This document shows positions 1-12,062 of a DNA stretch of 64,000 bases, in pieces. Source of the stretch: Streptomyces griseus (GTDB lineage Bacteria; Actinomycetota; Actinomycetes; Streptomycetales; Streptomycetaceae). Positions within the stretch are counted from its first letter, which is position 1, and each line of letters starts with the position of its first letter. The notes below the pieces were generated by a model. That model was not told the DNA's origin, did no database searches, and saw only the letters and a program-made list of their open reading frames with translations. A program made the position numbers and the translations under genes. The stretch lies in assembly GCF_001715295.1 (NCBI RefSeq), contig NZ_MDKB01000002.1:370499-434498 (forward strand), read 5' to 3'.

Positions 1-3
1 AGG

Positions 4-25
4 GGACGCACCACGGTGTGCGTCC
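4..25. terminator. GC-rich hairpin at window start
   Basis: Perfect 8-bp inverted repeat (GGACGCAC / GTGCGTCC) with a 6-nt loop. It probably ends transcription of a gene lying left of the window. There is no obvious T-tract, as is usual in Streptomyces. Confidence 0.5.
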
Positions 26-668
26 TCTCCGTCACCCTCGACGGTAGCGGCGTGCCGCCGAACGCGGCGACGGCGCGCGACCGGCTCAGTGGGGCCGGTG
101 CCGCACGGACCGCCCGCCCCGGGCCCGTCCGTCGCGCCGCGCGCGCCCTCCCACGCCCCCCGCGTTCCGCTTCGGCCCCGGCCGTCCCGCGCACCCCGCC
201 GGCCCCGATCGGCCCAGGCGCCGGACGGGCTCACCTCCATCCCGGGCGATATGGCTGATTTCCCCACCTCGCGCGGTCTTGTGGCGCTTCGCACCGCACG
301 GAAGGCTGCGGTCTGTGCGTGACGCGTCGGCCGGGGAACGGCACGCCGCGCGCACAGCGCGTGCACGGCGTGCACCCCGGAGTTAACACGCCGTCGGGTT
401 GGCGGCGCGGAAGCGGGGGGAAGGCTTCCACCGTACCCACCCGCGCAGCGCAGCCCAGGTGCCCCGATTCCGAGCACGTGATCCTCGCGCACCTGCCATT
501 CGAGTGCCATTCGAGTGAACGCGGACAGGAGCGGCCATGCACACAGCCCGCCAGCCGACGACCGAGCAGCTACAAAGGACGCAACCCCACCATCGCGGCG
601 CGCGCGGTCAGCCCCTCGCACCCACTCCGCGTTCCGTGCATGCCGAGCTCCAGCCCCCAGGTGATTCC
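26..668. other. Non-coding leader region upstream of glgE
   Basis: About 640 bases with no convincing gene. Open frames exist on both strands but lack ribosome sites and normal codon bias. An in-frame ATG at 537 has a fair ribosome site (AGGAG 7 nt upstream). However, the stretch 537-668 uses codons such as CTA, CAA and AGG that are rare here, so I read it as untranslated leader rather than a GlgE extension. Confidence 0.5.
495..516 (+). repeat. 11-bp tandem repeat in glgE leader
   Basis: GCCATTCGAGT occurs twice back to back, about 150-170 nt before the likely glgE start. It could be a recent slippage product or a duplicated protein-binding half-site. Only the exact duplication is seen. Confidence 0.7.
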
Positions 669-2750
669 ATGATCGGTCGCATTCCCGTCCTGGACGTCCG
701 TCCGCTCGTCGACTGCGGCAGACGGCCGGCCAAAGCCGTCGCAGGCGAGACCTTCCAGGTCAGCGCCACCGTCTTCCGTGAAGGCCACGACGCGGTGGCC
801 GCGGACGTGGTGCTGTGCGATCCGAGCGGACGGCCCGGCCCGTGGACGCCGATGCGCGAACTCGCCCCGGGGACGGACCGGTGGGGCTGTGACGTCACCC
901 CGACGGCGGAGGGGCACTGGACCTACACGGTCGAGGCGTGGAGCGATCCGGTCACGACCTGGCGCGGCCACGCACGGATCAAGGTTCCGGCCGGTATCGA
1001 CGTCGCGCTGGTCCTCGCGGAGGGCGCGGAGCTGTACGAGCGGGCCGCCGCCGGTGTGCCGAAGCGGGAGGGGCGCGAGGCGGTGCTGGCCGCCGTGGAC
1101 GCGCTGCGCGACGCGGGCCGCCCGGAGGCCGAACGGCTCGCCGCCGCGCTGACCCCCGAGGTCGACGAGGTGCTCGGCCGGTACCCCCTGCGCGAACTGG
1201 TCACCGCCTCCCGGCCGATGCCACTGCTCGTCGAACGCCGGCGCGCGCTGTACGGGTCGTGGTACGAGCTCTTCCCGCGCTCCGAGGGAGCGCACCCGGA
1301 ACCGGCCGTGCCCGCGAAACCCGCCCGCACACCGCGGTCGGCCGAGGCGGCGGGCGGGGGGAGCGGCCCCGCGGCGGAGGCGGGTCTCGCCGCCCCGGCC
1401 CCGCGGATGGTCAGCGGCACCTTCCGTACGGCCGCCGAGCGGCTCCCGGCCGTAGCGGCGATGGGGTTCGACGTGGTCTACCTGCCCCCGATCCATCCGA
1501 TCGGCACCACCCACCGCAAGGGCCCCAACAACAGCCTCTCCCCCACCGCGGGCGACCCGGGGGTGCCCTGGGCGATCGGTTCGGCCGAGGGCGGTCACGA
1601 CGCCGTCCACCCCGATCTCGGCACGCTCGAGGACTTCGACCACTTCGTGCGGACGGCCCGCACCCTGCGGATGGAGATCGCACTGGACTTCGCGCTCCAG
1701 TGCTCGCCGGACCATCCCTGGGTGACCGAGCACCCCGAGTGGTTCCACCACCGCCCCGACGGATCCATCGCCTACGCCGAGAACCCGCCGAAGAAGTACC
1801 AGGACATCTACCCGATCGCGTTCGACAAGGACATGGCCGGCATCGTCGCGGAGAGCGTCCGGGTCCTGCGGTTCTGGATGGACCGCGGCGTACGCATCTT
1901 CCGTGTCGACAATCCGCACACCAAGCCGGTCGTCTTCTGGGAGAAGGTGATCGCCGACGTCAACCGCACCGATCCGGACGTGATCTTCCTGGCCGAGGCG
2001 TTCACCCGGCCCGCGATGATGCGCACGCTGGCCGCGGTCGGCTTCCAGCAGTCCTACACGTACTTCACGTGGCGTAACACGAAGCAGGAACTCACCGAGT
2101 ACGCCCTGGAGCTCGCGGGCGAGAGTGCCTCGTACATGAGGCCGAACTTCTTCGTGAACACGCCCGACATCCTTCCCGGTTACCTCCAGGACGGCGGCCG
2201 CCCGGCCTTCGAGGCGCGGGCCGTGCTCGCCGCCACGCTCTCCCCCTCCTGGGGTGTGTACGCGGGATTCGAGCTGTGCGAGAACACCCCGGTGCATCCC
2301 GGGAGCGAGGAGTACCAGGACTCGGAGAAGTACCAACTCAGGCCCAGGGACTGGGATGCGGCGGAGCGTGAGGGCCGCTCACTGGCCCCTCTGATCACCT
2401 CGCTCAACCGGATCCGGCGTCGCCACCCCGCGCTCCAGCAACTGCGCGACGTCCACTTCCACCACGTCGACAACGGGGCGCTGATCGCCTACAGCAAGCG
2501 TTCCGGTGCGGACGTCGTCCTGGTGGTCGTCAACCTCGACCCCCACCACACCCAGGAGGCCACGGTCTCGTTGGACATGCCGCGCCTCGGCCTCGACCGG
2601 CACGAGAGCGTGCCGGTGCGCGACGAGCTCACCGGCGCCACCTATCACTGGGGCAGGACCTTCTATGTGCGTCTGGAGCCGGGTGTGACACCCGCGCACG
2701 TCGCCGTCCTGCGACCGTCCCCGCCGACCGGAGGGTCACCCACACCATGA
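669..2750 (+). CDS. glgE: Alpha-1,4-glucan:maltose-1-phosphate maltosyltransferase GlgE
   Basis: Extends alpha-1,4-glucan using maltose-1-phosphate in the cytosol. 693 residues: an N-terminal DUF3416-type domain, then a GH13_3 barrel. The nucleophile is Asp414 in [10 protein letters not shown] and the acid/base Glu443 lies in FLAEAFTRP, the same 29-residue spacing as known GlgE. Start ATG 669 follows AGGTGA and gives the family N-terminus [10 protein letters not shown]; an upstream ATG at 537 would add 44 residues of poor codon usage. A Pro/Ala/Gly-rich insertion of about 40 residues (roughly residues 210-250) makes it a little longer than the roughly 675 residues I recall for the S. coelicolor enzyme. 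The stop overlaps treS by ATGA, so translation is probably coupled. Confidence 0.96.
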   Translation: MIGRIPVLDVRPLVDCGRRPAKAVAGETFQVSATVFREGHDAVAADVVLCDPSGRPGPWTPMRELAPGTDRWGCDVTPTAEGHWTYTVEAWSDPVTTWRGHARIKVPAGIDVALVLAEGAELYERAAAGVPKREGREAVLAAVDALRDAGRPEAERLAAALTPEVDEVLGRYPLRELVTASRPMPLLVERRRALYGSWYELFPRSEGAHPEPAVPAKPARTPRSAEAAGGGSGPAAEAGLAAPAPRMVSGTFRTAAERLPAVAAMGFDVVYLPPIHPIGTTHRKGPNNSLSPTAGDPGVPWAIGSAEGGHDAVHPDLGTLEDFDHFVRTARTLRMEIALDFALQCSPDHPWVTEHPEWFHHRPDGSIAYAENPPKKYQDIYPIAFDKDMAGIVAESVRVLRFWMDRGVRIFRVDNPHTKPVVFWEKVIADVNRTDPDVIFLAEAFTRPAMMRTLAAVGFQQSYTYFTWRNTKQELTEYALELAGESASYMRPNFFVNTPDILPGYLQDGGRPAFEARAVLAATLSPSWGVYAGFELCENTPVHPGSEEYQDSEKYQLRPRDWDAAEREGRSLAPLITSLNRIRRRHPALQQLRDVHFHHVDNGALIAYSKRSGADVVLVVVNLDPHHTQEATVSLDMPRLGLDRHESVPVRDELTGATYHWGRTFYVRLEPGVTPAHVAVLRPSPPTGGSPTP

Positions 2751-4453
2751 TCGTCAATGAGCCCGTCCACGACCTGTTCGAGGACACTCCCGCCAAGGAC
2801 CGCGATCCCGACTGGTTCAAGCGCGCCGTCTTCTACGAGGTACTCGTCCGGTCCTTCCAGGACTCCAACGGCGACGGCGTCGGCGACCTCAAGGGTCTGA
2901 CCGCCAAGCTCGACTACCTGCAGTGGCTCGGTGTCGACTGCCTCTGGCTGCCCCCCTTCTTCAAGTCGCCTCTGCGCGACGGGGGTTACGACGTCTCCGA
3001 CTACACCGCCGTGCTGCCCGAGTTCGGCGACCTCGCCGACTTCGTGGAGTTCGTCGACGCCGCGCACCAGCGCGGCATGCGCGTGATCATCGACTTCGTC
3101 ATGAATCACACCAGCGACCAGCACGACTGGTTCCAGCAGTCCCGCACCGACCCCGACGGGCCGTACGGTGACTACTACGTCTGGGCCGACGACGACAAGC
3201 AGTTCCCGGACGCGCGGATCATCTTCGTCGACACCGAGACGTCCAACTGGACGTTCGACCCGGTGCGCAAGCAGTACTACTGGCACCGGTTCTTCTCGCA
3301 CCAACCCGATCTCAACTACGAGAACCCGGCCGTGCAGGAGGAGATCATCTCGGCCCTGCGCTTCTGGCTGGACCTCGGCATCGACGGGTTCCGGGTGGAC
3401 GCCGTCCCGTACCTCTACCAGCGCGAGGGCACCAACTGCGAGAACCTCCCCGAGACCCACAACTTCCTCAAGCGGGTCCGCAAGGAGATCGACGCCAACT
3501 ACCCGGACACCGTGCTGCTCGCCGAGGCCAACCAGTGGCCGGAGGACGTCGTCGACTACTTCGGCGACTTCCCGGCCGGCGGCGACGAGTGCCACATGGC
3601 GTTCCACTTCCCGGTGATGCCGCGGATCTTCATGGCCGTCCGGCGCGAGAGCCGCTACCCGGTCTCGGAGATCCTGGCGAAGACCCCGGAGATCCCCTCC
3701 GGCTGCCAGTGGGGCATCTTCCTGCGCAACCACGACGAGCTCACGCTCGAGATGGTCACGGACGAAGAGCGCGACTACATGTACGCGGAGTACGCCAAGG
3801 ATCCGCGCATGCGGGCCAACATCGGCATCCGCCGCCGCCTCGCCCCCCTGCTGGACAACGACCGCAACCAGATCGAGCTGTTCACCGCCCTGCTGCTGTC
3901 CCTCCCCGGCTCGCCGATCCTCTACTACGGGGACGAGATCGGGATGGGTGACAACATCTGGCTCGGTGACCGCGACGCCGTACGCACCCCGATGCAGTGG
4001 ACCCCGGACCGCAACGCCGGCTTCTCCTCCAGCGATCCGGGGCGGCTCTACCTCCCCACGATCATGGACCCGGTCTACGGGTACCAGGTCACCAACGTCG
4101 AGGCGTCCATGGCCTCACCGTCCTCACTGCTCCACTGGACACGGCGGATGATCGAGATCCGCAAGCAGAACCCGGCCTTCGGCCTCGGCTCGTACAGCGA
4201 ACTGCCGTCGTCGAACCCGGCGGTCATCGCCTTCACCCGCGAGTACAAGGACGACCTCGTGCTGTGCGTCCACAACTTCTCGCGCTTCGCGCAGCCGACG
4301 GAGCTCGATCTGCGCGCCTTCGACGGGCGTCATCCGGTGGAGCTGATCGGCGGGGTCCGTTTCCCCGCGGTCGGACAGTGGCCCTACCTGCTGACCCTGG
4401 CCGGGCACGGTTTCTACTGGTTCCGGCTGCGGAAGGACGTTCCCGTCGGCTGA
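2747..4453 (+). CDS. treS: Trehalose synthase (maltose alpha-D-glucosyltransferase) TreS
   Basis: Interconverts trehalose and maltose and supplies maltose to the maltokinase downstream. 568-residue GH13_16 enzyme. The start motif is [19 protein letters not shown]. The nucleophile is Asp218 in [11 protein letters not shown], the acid/base Glu260 is in [10 protein letters not shown], and the third carboxylate Asp330 is in [10 protein letters not shown]. There is no fused maltokinase domain, which some actinobacteria carry; here maltokinase is a separate gene 250 nt downstream. The 4-nt overlap with glgE marks an operon. Confidence 0.97.
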   Translation: MIVNEPVHDLFEDTPAKDRDPDWFKRAVFYEVLVRSFQDSNGDGVGDLKGLTAKLDYLQWLGVDCLWLPPFFKSPLRDGGYDVSDYTAVLPEFGDLADFVEFVDAAHQRGMRVIIDFVMNHTSDQHDWFQQSRTDPDGPYGDYYVWADDDKQFPDARIIFVDTETSNWTFDPVRKQYYWHRFFSHQPDLNYENPAVQEEIISALRFWLDLGIDGFRVDAVPYLYQREGTNCENLPETHNFLKRVRKEIDANYPDTVLLAEANQWPEDVVDYFGDFPAGGDECHMAFHFPVMPRIFMAVRRESRYPVSEILAKTPEIPSGCQWGIFLRNHDELTLEMVTDEERDYMYAEYAKDPRMRANIGIRRRLAPLLDNDRNQIELFTALLLSLPGSPILYYGDEIGMGDNIWLGDRDAVRTPMQWTPDRNAGFSSSDPGRLYLPTIMDPVYGYQVTNVEASMASPSSLLHWTRRMIEIRKQNPAFGLGSYSELPSSNPAVIAFTREYKDDLVLCVHNFSRFAQPTELDLRAFDGRHPVELIGGVRFPAVGQWPYLLTLAGHGFYWFRLRKDVPVG

Positions 4454-4472
4454 CCGAACCGGTCGGCCGGCC

Positions 4473-4524
4473 GGCGGCGCCTCGCCTTCCGGCGCCGCCC
4501 GCGGGGCGGTTTCCGCCGCCCCGC
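4473..4524 (+). terminator. Double hairpin after treS
   Basis: Two consecutive perfect 9-bp stems (4473-4499 and 4501-4524) lie 20 nt after the treS stop. They could attenuate or stop read-through from glgE-treS into the maltokinase gene, so the latter may also have its own promoter in 4525-4702. Confidence 0.5.
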
Positions 4525-4702
4525 ACGGGGCACTCTCCCCCATATCGAGCTCTTCCGGGCTCCCTCCGGGCCCTTCGGGCCCATTGATCGAGTCCGTACG
4601 GACCATCCTCTCCCGACACGTCCCGCACAGCCGGACAGCCATTGCCGCAATCCGGGACACTCTTCGCATCCTGTGGTGTGCCCGGGGAAAGGACGCGATG
4701 CC

Positions 4703-6139
4703 ATGTCGGAGGCTGCATCCACTCGAGTCGCCCTGGCGAAGAGCACAACAACGACACAGTCGACGAGACGAAGTCCCGCGAGCGCCTCGGGCACGACGGC
4801 GCTGCTGCCGTCACTCGTCCCCCTGCTCCACGAATGGCTGCCACGGCAGCGCTGGTTCGCGGGCAAGGGCCAGCCGGTCACCGGCTTCTCCCTCGTCGCG
4901 GCCACCGAGATACTGCCGCTGGACGCCTCCGCCGCGGGCCCCGGCCTGCTGCATCTGCTCGTCCGCGCCCACCAGCCGAGCCGTACCCCGCAGTCGCACG
5001 AGGACTGCTACCAGCTCCTGCTCGGCGTGCGCACCACACTGCCGCCGCGGCTGGCCGGGGCCCGCATCGGGCAGGTCGCGGACGGCCCGCTGGCCGGCCG
5101 CACCCTGTACGAGGGCCTGCACGACCCGCGCGTCGCCGACCTGTTGCTGGAACGATTCCGTAACCCGGGTTCGCTCGGCCACCTCACCTTCGAACAGGCC
5201 GTGCCGATCCCGGCGGGACTGCCCCCGCGCGTCCTGGACACCGAGCAGTCCAACTCCTCGCTGGTCTACGGCGACGCCTACATCCTGAAGATCTTCCGGC
5301 GGGTCTTCCCCGGCATCAACCCCGACCTGGAGCTGCCTCTCGCACTCGGCCGCGAGGGGTGCCGCCGGGTGCCCGCCCCGGTCGCCTGGTTCGAGGCGGA
5401 GACCCCTGAGCCGCTCACCCTCGGGGTGTTGCAGCCGTTCCTGCGCGGAGCCGCGGACGGCTGGCAGCTCGCCCTGGCCTCGCTCACGGCGGGACGCGAC
5501 TTCGTGCCCGAGGCGCACGCGCTGGGCCGGGCCACGGCCGAGGTCCACACGGCCCTGGCGGCGGCCCTGCCGACACCCGCGCTCGCCCAGGAGCGGACCG
5601 GCCACCTGGTGGCCGGGATGATCGAGCGGCTGGAGAGCGCCGCGCAGGCGGTCCCGGCCCTCGTGCCGTACGTACCGGGGCTGCGCACCGCCTTCGACGC
5701 CGTCGCCGCGCTGGGCCGTACGGGAAAGGGATGGGCCGCGCAGCGGATCCACGGCGACCTGCACCTGGGGCAGACCCTGCGCGGGCCGGACGGTTTCTGG
5801 TCGCTCATCGACTTCGAGGGCGAACCGGCCCGTCCGCTGCACGAGCGCCGCAGCCCGCAGCCGCCGGTACGTGACGTCGCGGGCATGCTCAGGTCCTTCG
5901 ACTACGCGGCCCGCTCGCACCGGCCGTGGAACCCCGAGTGGGCGGCCCGCTGCCGTGCCGCGTACTGCGAGGGCTACGCCCGGGCGGCGGGCACCGACCC
6001 GCGCGGCGAACCGGAGCTGCTGCGCGCCCACGAGACCGACAAGGCGGTGTACGAGGTCCTGTACGAGGCCCGGCACCGCCCCGACTGGCTGCCCGTCCCG
6101 ATGGCCGCGATCCACCGCCTGGCCGGCACGCCCGTGTGA
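4703..6139 (+). CDS. mak: Maltokinase (Pep2/Mak)
   Basis: Phosphorylates maltose to maltose-1-phosphate, the donor used by GlgE. 478 residues with an aminoglycoside-phosphotransferase-like C-terminal lobe: the catalytic loop HGDLHLGQ has its Asp near residue 352, and LIDFEGEP is the metal-binding segment. The N-terminal cap contains the typical WLPRQRWFAGKG. ATG 4703 is chosen because GGGAAAGGA sits 10 nt upstream; a frame-compatible GTG at 4673 has no such site. It lies between treS and glgB in the usual GlgE cluster. Confidence 0.94.
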   Translation: MSEAASTRVALAKSTTTTQSTRRSPASASGTTALLPSLVPLLHEWLPRQRWFAGKGQPVTGFSLVAATEILPLDASAAGPGLLHLLVRAHQPSRTPQSHEDCYQLLLGVRTTLPPRLAGARIGQVADGPLAGRTLYEGLHDPRVADLLLERFRNPGSLGHLTFEQAVPIPAGLPPRVLDTEQSNSSLVYGDAYILKIFRRVFPGINPDLELPLALGREGCRRVPAPVAWFEAETPEPLTLGVLQPFLRGAADGWQLALASLTAGRDFVPEAHALGRATAEVHTALAAALPTPALAQERTGHLVAGMIERLESAAQAVPALVPYVPGLRTAFDAVAALGRTGKGWAAQRIHGDLHLGQTLRGPDGFWSLIDFEGEPARPLHERRSPQPPVRDVAGMLRSFDYAARSHRPWNPEWAARCRAAYCEGYARAAGTDPRGEPELLRAHETDKAVYEVLYEARHRPDWLPVPMAAIHRLAGTPV

Positions 6140-6193
6140 CCCTCCCCTCCCCTCCCTCACGCCCGTCCCCCACCCCCCGAGGAGGCAGTCCCT

Positions 6194-8800
<2,607 letters not shown>

Positions 8801-9047
8801 GGGGCGGCGCGGGGCGACACATCCGGTCATCCCGGAGTGCCGCCCCGGCTCCTCCGCAGACGCAGGTGGCCGGACCCCGAGCCTAACGCGCACCACGCCG
8901 GAGGCCGTCGACACCTCGACGCAGGAGTCTCCCTCGCTGCTGTTGCTGTAGCTGCCTGGGCGTGCAGCACCACCCCCGCGGGGCGTCCTTCGAGGGCGAC
9001 CGCACCGCCCCCAGGCCGTACGGCACCCCCGTTCGGCCGACCGGCGG

Positions 9048-10298
9048 TCAGGGGGCCTGGACGTAGCAGGTGTAGGAGCCGGCGACCGTCGTCCTCGTCC
9101 CGCCCGCGCCCGGCGTCCGGCCGACCAGGACCGAGACGGTCACGCTGGACTCCCCCACGAAGCTGAACCCCTCCGCATAACGGCCGCCGCGCCGCCAGTC
9201 CTGCGGCGCGGCGGTGTAGGCACGCCCGCACTGCTCCCTCGCGTAGGTGTCACCGTTCACGGTCTCCTGCTTGCCGGGGAGGCTCCGGTCCACCTTCACC
9301 TGGGCCAGCACCCGCAGATCATGTCGGTCCGCGCAGTCGACGGGCCGCACAATCGCCTCGGAGCCCAGTCCGGTGTCGCCGGTGGTGGCGCACCGTCCGC
9401 CCTTCAGCGTGCCGACGAAGACCAGCACCTTGCCGGCGTCCTCGACCGGTTCTCCGCCCTTCCCCGGCCTCCCGTCCTTCACGGGCTCGCCGAAGGCCGA
9501 GAGGCTGTACGCCGCACGCAGCGTCCGCACATCGCCAAGGAGCTTCCGCTCGTGCAGCCGGTCCAGTACGGGAGCGAGGTCGGCGGTCGCGGAGGCCAGC
9601 CGCCCGACGGCGTCCAAGCGCACCGTCAGCCGGACGGGCTCTGTCCCCCAGCCGTCCGGGATGCGCTGGAAGTCACGCGGAAGCAGTTCGGCCGCCACCT
9701 CGGGGAGCGCGGTCACCCGGTACACCCGACTGCCGTCCTCCTGCCGCTCGGGCCGCTCCCGGGGGATCACCCGGGGCACGAGATCCGCGAGGGTGCCGCT
9801 GTAGGGCGCCGCGTCCCCGGCGGCATGCGCGGCGATCACACCGGTGGCCTCGCCCAGCCGGTTGACGGCCTCGGGCGTGTACTTCAGCCAGGCGGACCTG
9901 CCGTGCCGGACGTAGACGTCGTCACCGGCGGTGGCCATCACCTGCCCGCCCTGGGGAGCGGCACCAAGAAGCTTCAGGGTGTCCTTCGAGACGTTCCGGC
10001 CGGCGCTGAGGCCGATGTTCGCGCGTGACGTCCCGCTCGCGTAGTCCTGGCTCCCCCGCGCCCGGTACACGGCGTCACCGCCCGCCGTCCCGTACGTCAG
10101 GGTCGACACGAAGGCTGCGGTACCCGCCCCGCGCGTCGCGTCCGTCGCCGCCTGGAACTGCTCGGCGAGCGGCTGTCCGTAGACCGCCTTCCCCGCCTCG
10201 GCCTTGTCCGCCGTGCCGCATCCGGCCATCCCGATGATGACCGGCAGCAGCAGCGCGAAGGCCGCTCCCCGGTGTCGTACGGTCTTCAGTATCCCCAC
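9048..10298 (-). CDS. Putative secreted lipoprotein
   Basis: About 416 residues. The N-terminus has basic residues, a hydrophobic stretch and a lipobox-like IIGMAGC, so the Cys would be lipidated and the protein held outside the membrane. The middle resembles actinobacterial LppX/LprG-sized lipoproteins only in general character. The C-terminal 120 residues contain several Cys (GGRCATTGD, RPVDCADRH, AREQCGRAY, SYTCYV) that could form disulfides and recall a septum-formation-type extracellular domain; that match is weak. The start is uncertain: GTG 10298 or GTG 10346. It stands alone, convergent to glgB. Confidence 0.75.
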   Translation of the reverse strand: MGILKTVRHRGAAFALLLPVIIGMAGCGTADKAEAGKAVYGQPLAEQFQAATDATRGAGTAAFVSTLTYGTAGGDAVYRARGSQDYASGTSRANIGLSAGRNVSKDTLKLLGAAPQGGQVMATAGDDVYVRHGRSAWLKYTPEAVNRLGEATGVIAAHAAGDAAPYSGTLADLVPRVIPRERPERQEDGSRVYRVTALPEVAAELLPRDFQRIPDGWGTEPVRLTVRLDAVGRLASATADLAPVLDRLHERKLLGDVRTLRAAYSLSAFGEPVKDGRPGKGGEPVEDAGKVLVFVGTLKGGRCATTGDTGLGSEAIVRPVDCADRHDLRVLAQVKVDRSLPGKQETVNGDTYAREQCGRAYTAAPQDWRRGGRYAEGFSFVGESSVTVSVLVGRTPGAGGTRTTVAGSYTCYVQAP

Positions 10299-10410
10299 CC
10301 CTTGTGCCTGTTCAGGACAGTGATACTCCTTCGCCCTCACCCCCACGACACCAGCACGGAATGATCACACCGCACACACGCGGAAGGCCGGGTCCGCCCC
10401 GGGCAGACGG

Positions 10411-10445
10411 ATGCGGCCGGTACGGGAGTCCCGTACCGGCCGCAT
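10411..10445. repeat. Perfect 16-bp inverted repeat, loop AGT
   Basis: Arms of 16 bases are fully complementary around AGT. The central 27 bases are identical to the core of the terminator-like hairpin at 18165-18215. It lies upstream of both neighbouring genes, so an ordinary terminator role for either is unlikely. Confidence 0.8.
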
Positions 10446-10515
10446 CACAGGCTCTACGCTCGGATCCGCGAGATGGTGTACCGATCCCTTCAGCCACATC
10501 GCATCGAGTTGACTG

Positions 10516-10586
10516 GACACGTCCCCGGAGGGCTTCAGCTGGATCGACGGCGGCGCGACGTGGAGGAGAATGCGCTCTCGTTCGTC
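10516..10586 (+). pseudogene. Decayed fragment of glgB 3' coding region
   Basis: These ~70 bases match glgB 8474-8542 with about seven substitutions and a 2-nt insertion. The first part still reads [14 protein letters not shown], as in GlgB. After the insertion the other frame reads EENALSFV, matching the GlgB continuation. It is therefore a frameshifted remnant of a second glgB-like copy, or a captured piece of the nearby gene. Confidence 0.8.
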
Positions 10587-10727
10587 GAGCTCCGGGCTTC
10601 GAGAGCCGATGCGGGCTCCGGGGTCCGAGCTGCGGGACCGACCGGCTCACTCTTTCGTGGGTACACGGAGGGGGCCCGGCCCGGCGCTCGAGCTCCGGGA
10701 TCCGGCGGCCGGGATGCGGGCTCCGGG
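10587..10727 (+). repeat. Pair of imperfect ~37-bp direct repeats
   Basis: 10587-10623 and 10690-10727 both start GAGCTCCGGG and end GATGCGGGCTCCGGG, with a variable middle. They directly follow the glgB remnant. Function unknown. Confidence 0.6.
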
Positions 10728-10944
10728 ATTCGAGCGCTCTTGGTCAACCGGTAGGGGAAAGAAGGGGGTTGGGAAAACCTCCCCACCCTCCCCGCCCCGT
10801 CACGACCAGCCGGTATGACTAAATGTGATCAGCTTGCCACGTGACGTCACACCTGCTTACGGCGCCTCCGACGAAACGACCCCGACACGGTGCGACCAAC
10901 ACCGGGCCGGGGTCTCACCCCAAGATCGAACGGAAGACGATCTC

Positions 10945-12006
10945 GTGGCTACCGAGCACCCTAGTCCCGCCCTGCGCGCCCCTGCATCCTCCCGCCCGTA
11001 CCCGAAGGCCCACCGCGGCTACGGCAAGCGCTCGGTCCCGGACCAGCGCCCGCCGCACGCCGACGACTTCGCGCCGCTGCCCGAGCGTGAGCGCCACATC
11101 GCGGGATACGTCGACCACCTCCCCGACGGCGCGGCCATGGACATCAAGACGTTGGCCAAGCACCTTCCGCTGTGCGGTCAGATGGCCGTCGGCAGCGCCC
11201 TCAGGGCCCTGACCGTCGCCGGTCACCTGCGGCGCGCACAGGGCCAGGCAGGCGAGGGCGAGAGCCGCTGGGTCACCCGCACGTACTGGTCCCGCACCGC
11301 CCGGGACAACGAGTGGTGGGACGCCTTCGTCAAGGCCGAGAACACCCGGGCCGCCCAGGAAGCCGCAGCGCTCCCGGCCGTGTCCCCGCCGCCGTGCTCC
11401 CCGCCCCCCACCGACGAACCCCCCGCCGCGCCGCCCGCGCCCCAGCCCGCGCCCGCCGTGCCCGCCGTGCCCGCCGCGCCCGCCGTGCCCGCCGTGCCCG
11501 CCGTGCCCGCCGTGCCGCAGCAGCGGGCCTCCGAGCCCACCCCGGACGGCCCCTCGCCCGCCTATCTGGCCTTGGCCCGACTCGGCCGCGACGAGCCCCG
11601 GTTGGCCCTCTCCGGCGCCGACTGCACCGCCTTGGAGGAGTTGGCCACCGCCTGGCTGGACCGGGGCGTGACCACGGACTACCTCACCCACGCCCTCACC
11701 GCCGGGCTCCCCGACCGGGTCGACTCCTCCGTCGGCTTCGTCCGCCGCCGCCTCCGCGACAAGATCCCGCCCCGCCTGCCCGCAGCCTCGGCCCCGGCCG
11801 TATCCGGCGCCCCCGTACGCCGTCTGATGATGGAGTGCACCGAATGCGGCACACCCGGCTCCTCCGCGGCACTCCCCGACGGCCTCTGCCGCCCCTGCCG
11901 CACGCCCGCCTCCGGAGCGGCCCCGGAGGCTCCCGCCGACCCGCCCACCGAACGTGACATCCACGCCCTGGTCGGCAACCTCCGCGAGCTGCTGAAAGCC
12001 CCCTGA
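10945..12006 (+). CDS. Winged-helix DNA-binding-type protein with C-terminal zinc ribbon
   Basis: 353 residues from GTG 10945. Residues ~45-125 look like a MarR-like winged helix (LPERERHIAGYVDHLPDGAA, then a WVTRTYW wing). A low-complexity linker contains a Pro-Ala-Val repeat (DNA 11449-11516, near-perfect 9-bp units). The C-terminus carries CTECG...CRPC, a probable structural zinc site. This is a common Streptomyces architecture without a known role. GTG 10945 is preferred because upstream codons look untranslated. The repeat length may vary between strains. Confidence 0.75.
   Translation: MATEHPSPALRAPASSRPYPKAHRGYGKRSVPDQRPPHADDFAPLPERERHIAGYVDHLPDGAAMDIKTLAKHLPLCGQMAVGSALRALTVAGHLRRAQGQAGEGESRWVTRTYWSRTARDNEWWDAFVKAENTRAAQEAAALPAVSPPPCSPPPTDEPPAAPPAPQPAPAVPAVPAAPAVPAVPAVPAVPQQRASEPTPDGPSPAYLALARLGRDEPRLALSGADCTALEELATAWLDRGVTTDYLTHALTAGLPDRVDSSVGFVRRRLRDKIPPRLPAASAPAVSGAPVRRLMMECTECGTPGSSAALPDGLCRPCRTPASGAAPEAPADPPTERDIHALVGNLRELLKAP
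11449..11516 (+). repeat. CCCGCCGTG 9-bp tandem repeat inside a CDS
   Basis: Seven to eight near-identical 9-bp units encode Pro-Ala-Val (once Pro-Ala-Ala). The repeat is in frame, so copy-number change would only alter linker length. Confidence 0.85.
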
Positions 12007-12062
12007 GCGCAACGCGCCGAACGGGCGTCAGGGAGCCGGAGGGCCGGTACGACGGCTCTACT

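Larger units (their letters stand above)
10347..10944. other. Divergent intergenic region holding remnants and repeats
   Basis: About 600 bases between the lipoprotein gene and the wHTH gene. It holds a long palindrome (10411-10445), a decayed glgB fragment (10516-10586), two imperfect direct repeats of about 37 bp (10587-10623 and 10690-10727) and a 10-bp palindrome GTGACGTCAC near 10841. No intact gene is visible. Confidence 0.6.

Noticed and set aside
16..672. Several 77-117-codon frames upstream of glgE on both strands
   Set aside because: No ribosome sites, heavy Arg/Pro content and no coding bias; read as noncoding leader.
570..2336. 588-codon minus-strand frame opposite glgE
   Set aside because: Overlaps a complete GH13 enzyme with catalytic residues; the antisense product is Arg/Gly/Val-rich and unlike any family.
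8801..8846. Terminator after glgB
   Set aside because: GGGGCGGC / GCCGCCCC arms are separated by a 30-nt loop, too open to call with confidence.
10411..10445. Terminator of the lipoprotein gene
   Set aside because: The hairpin lies upstream of the gene start, not after its stop at 9048.
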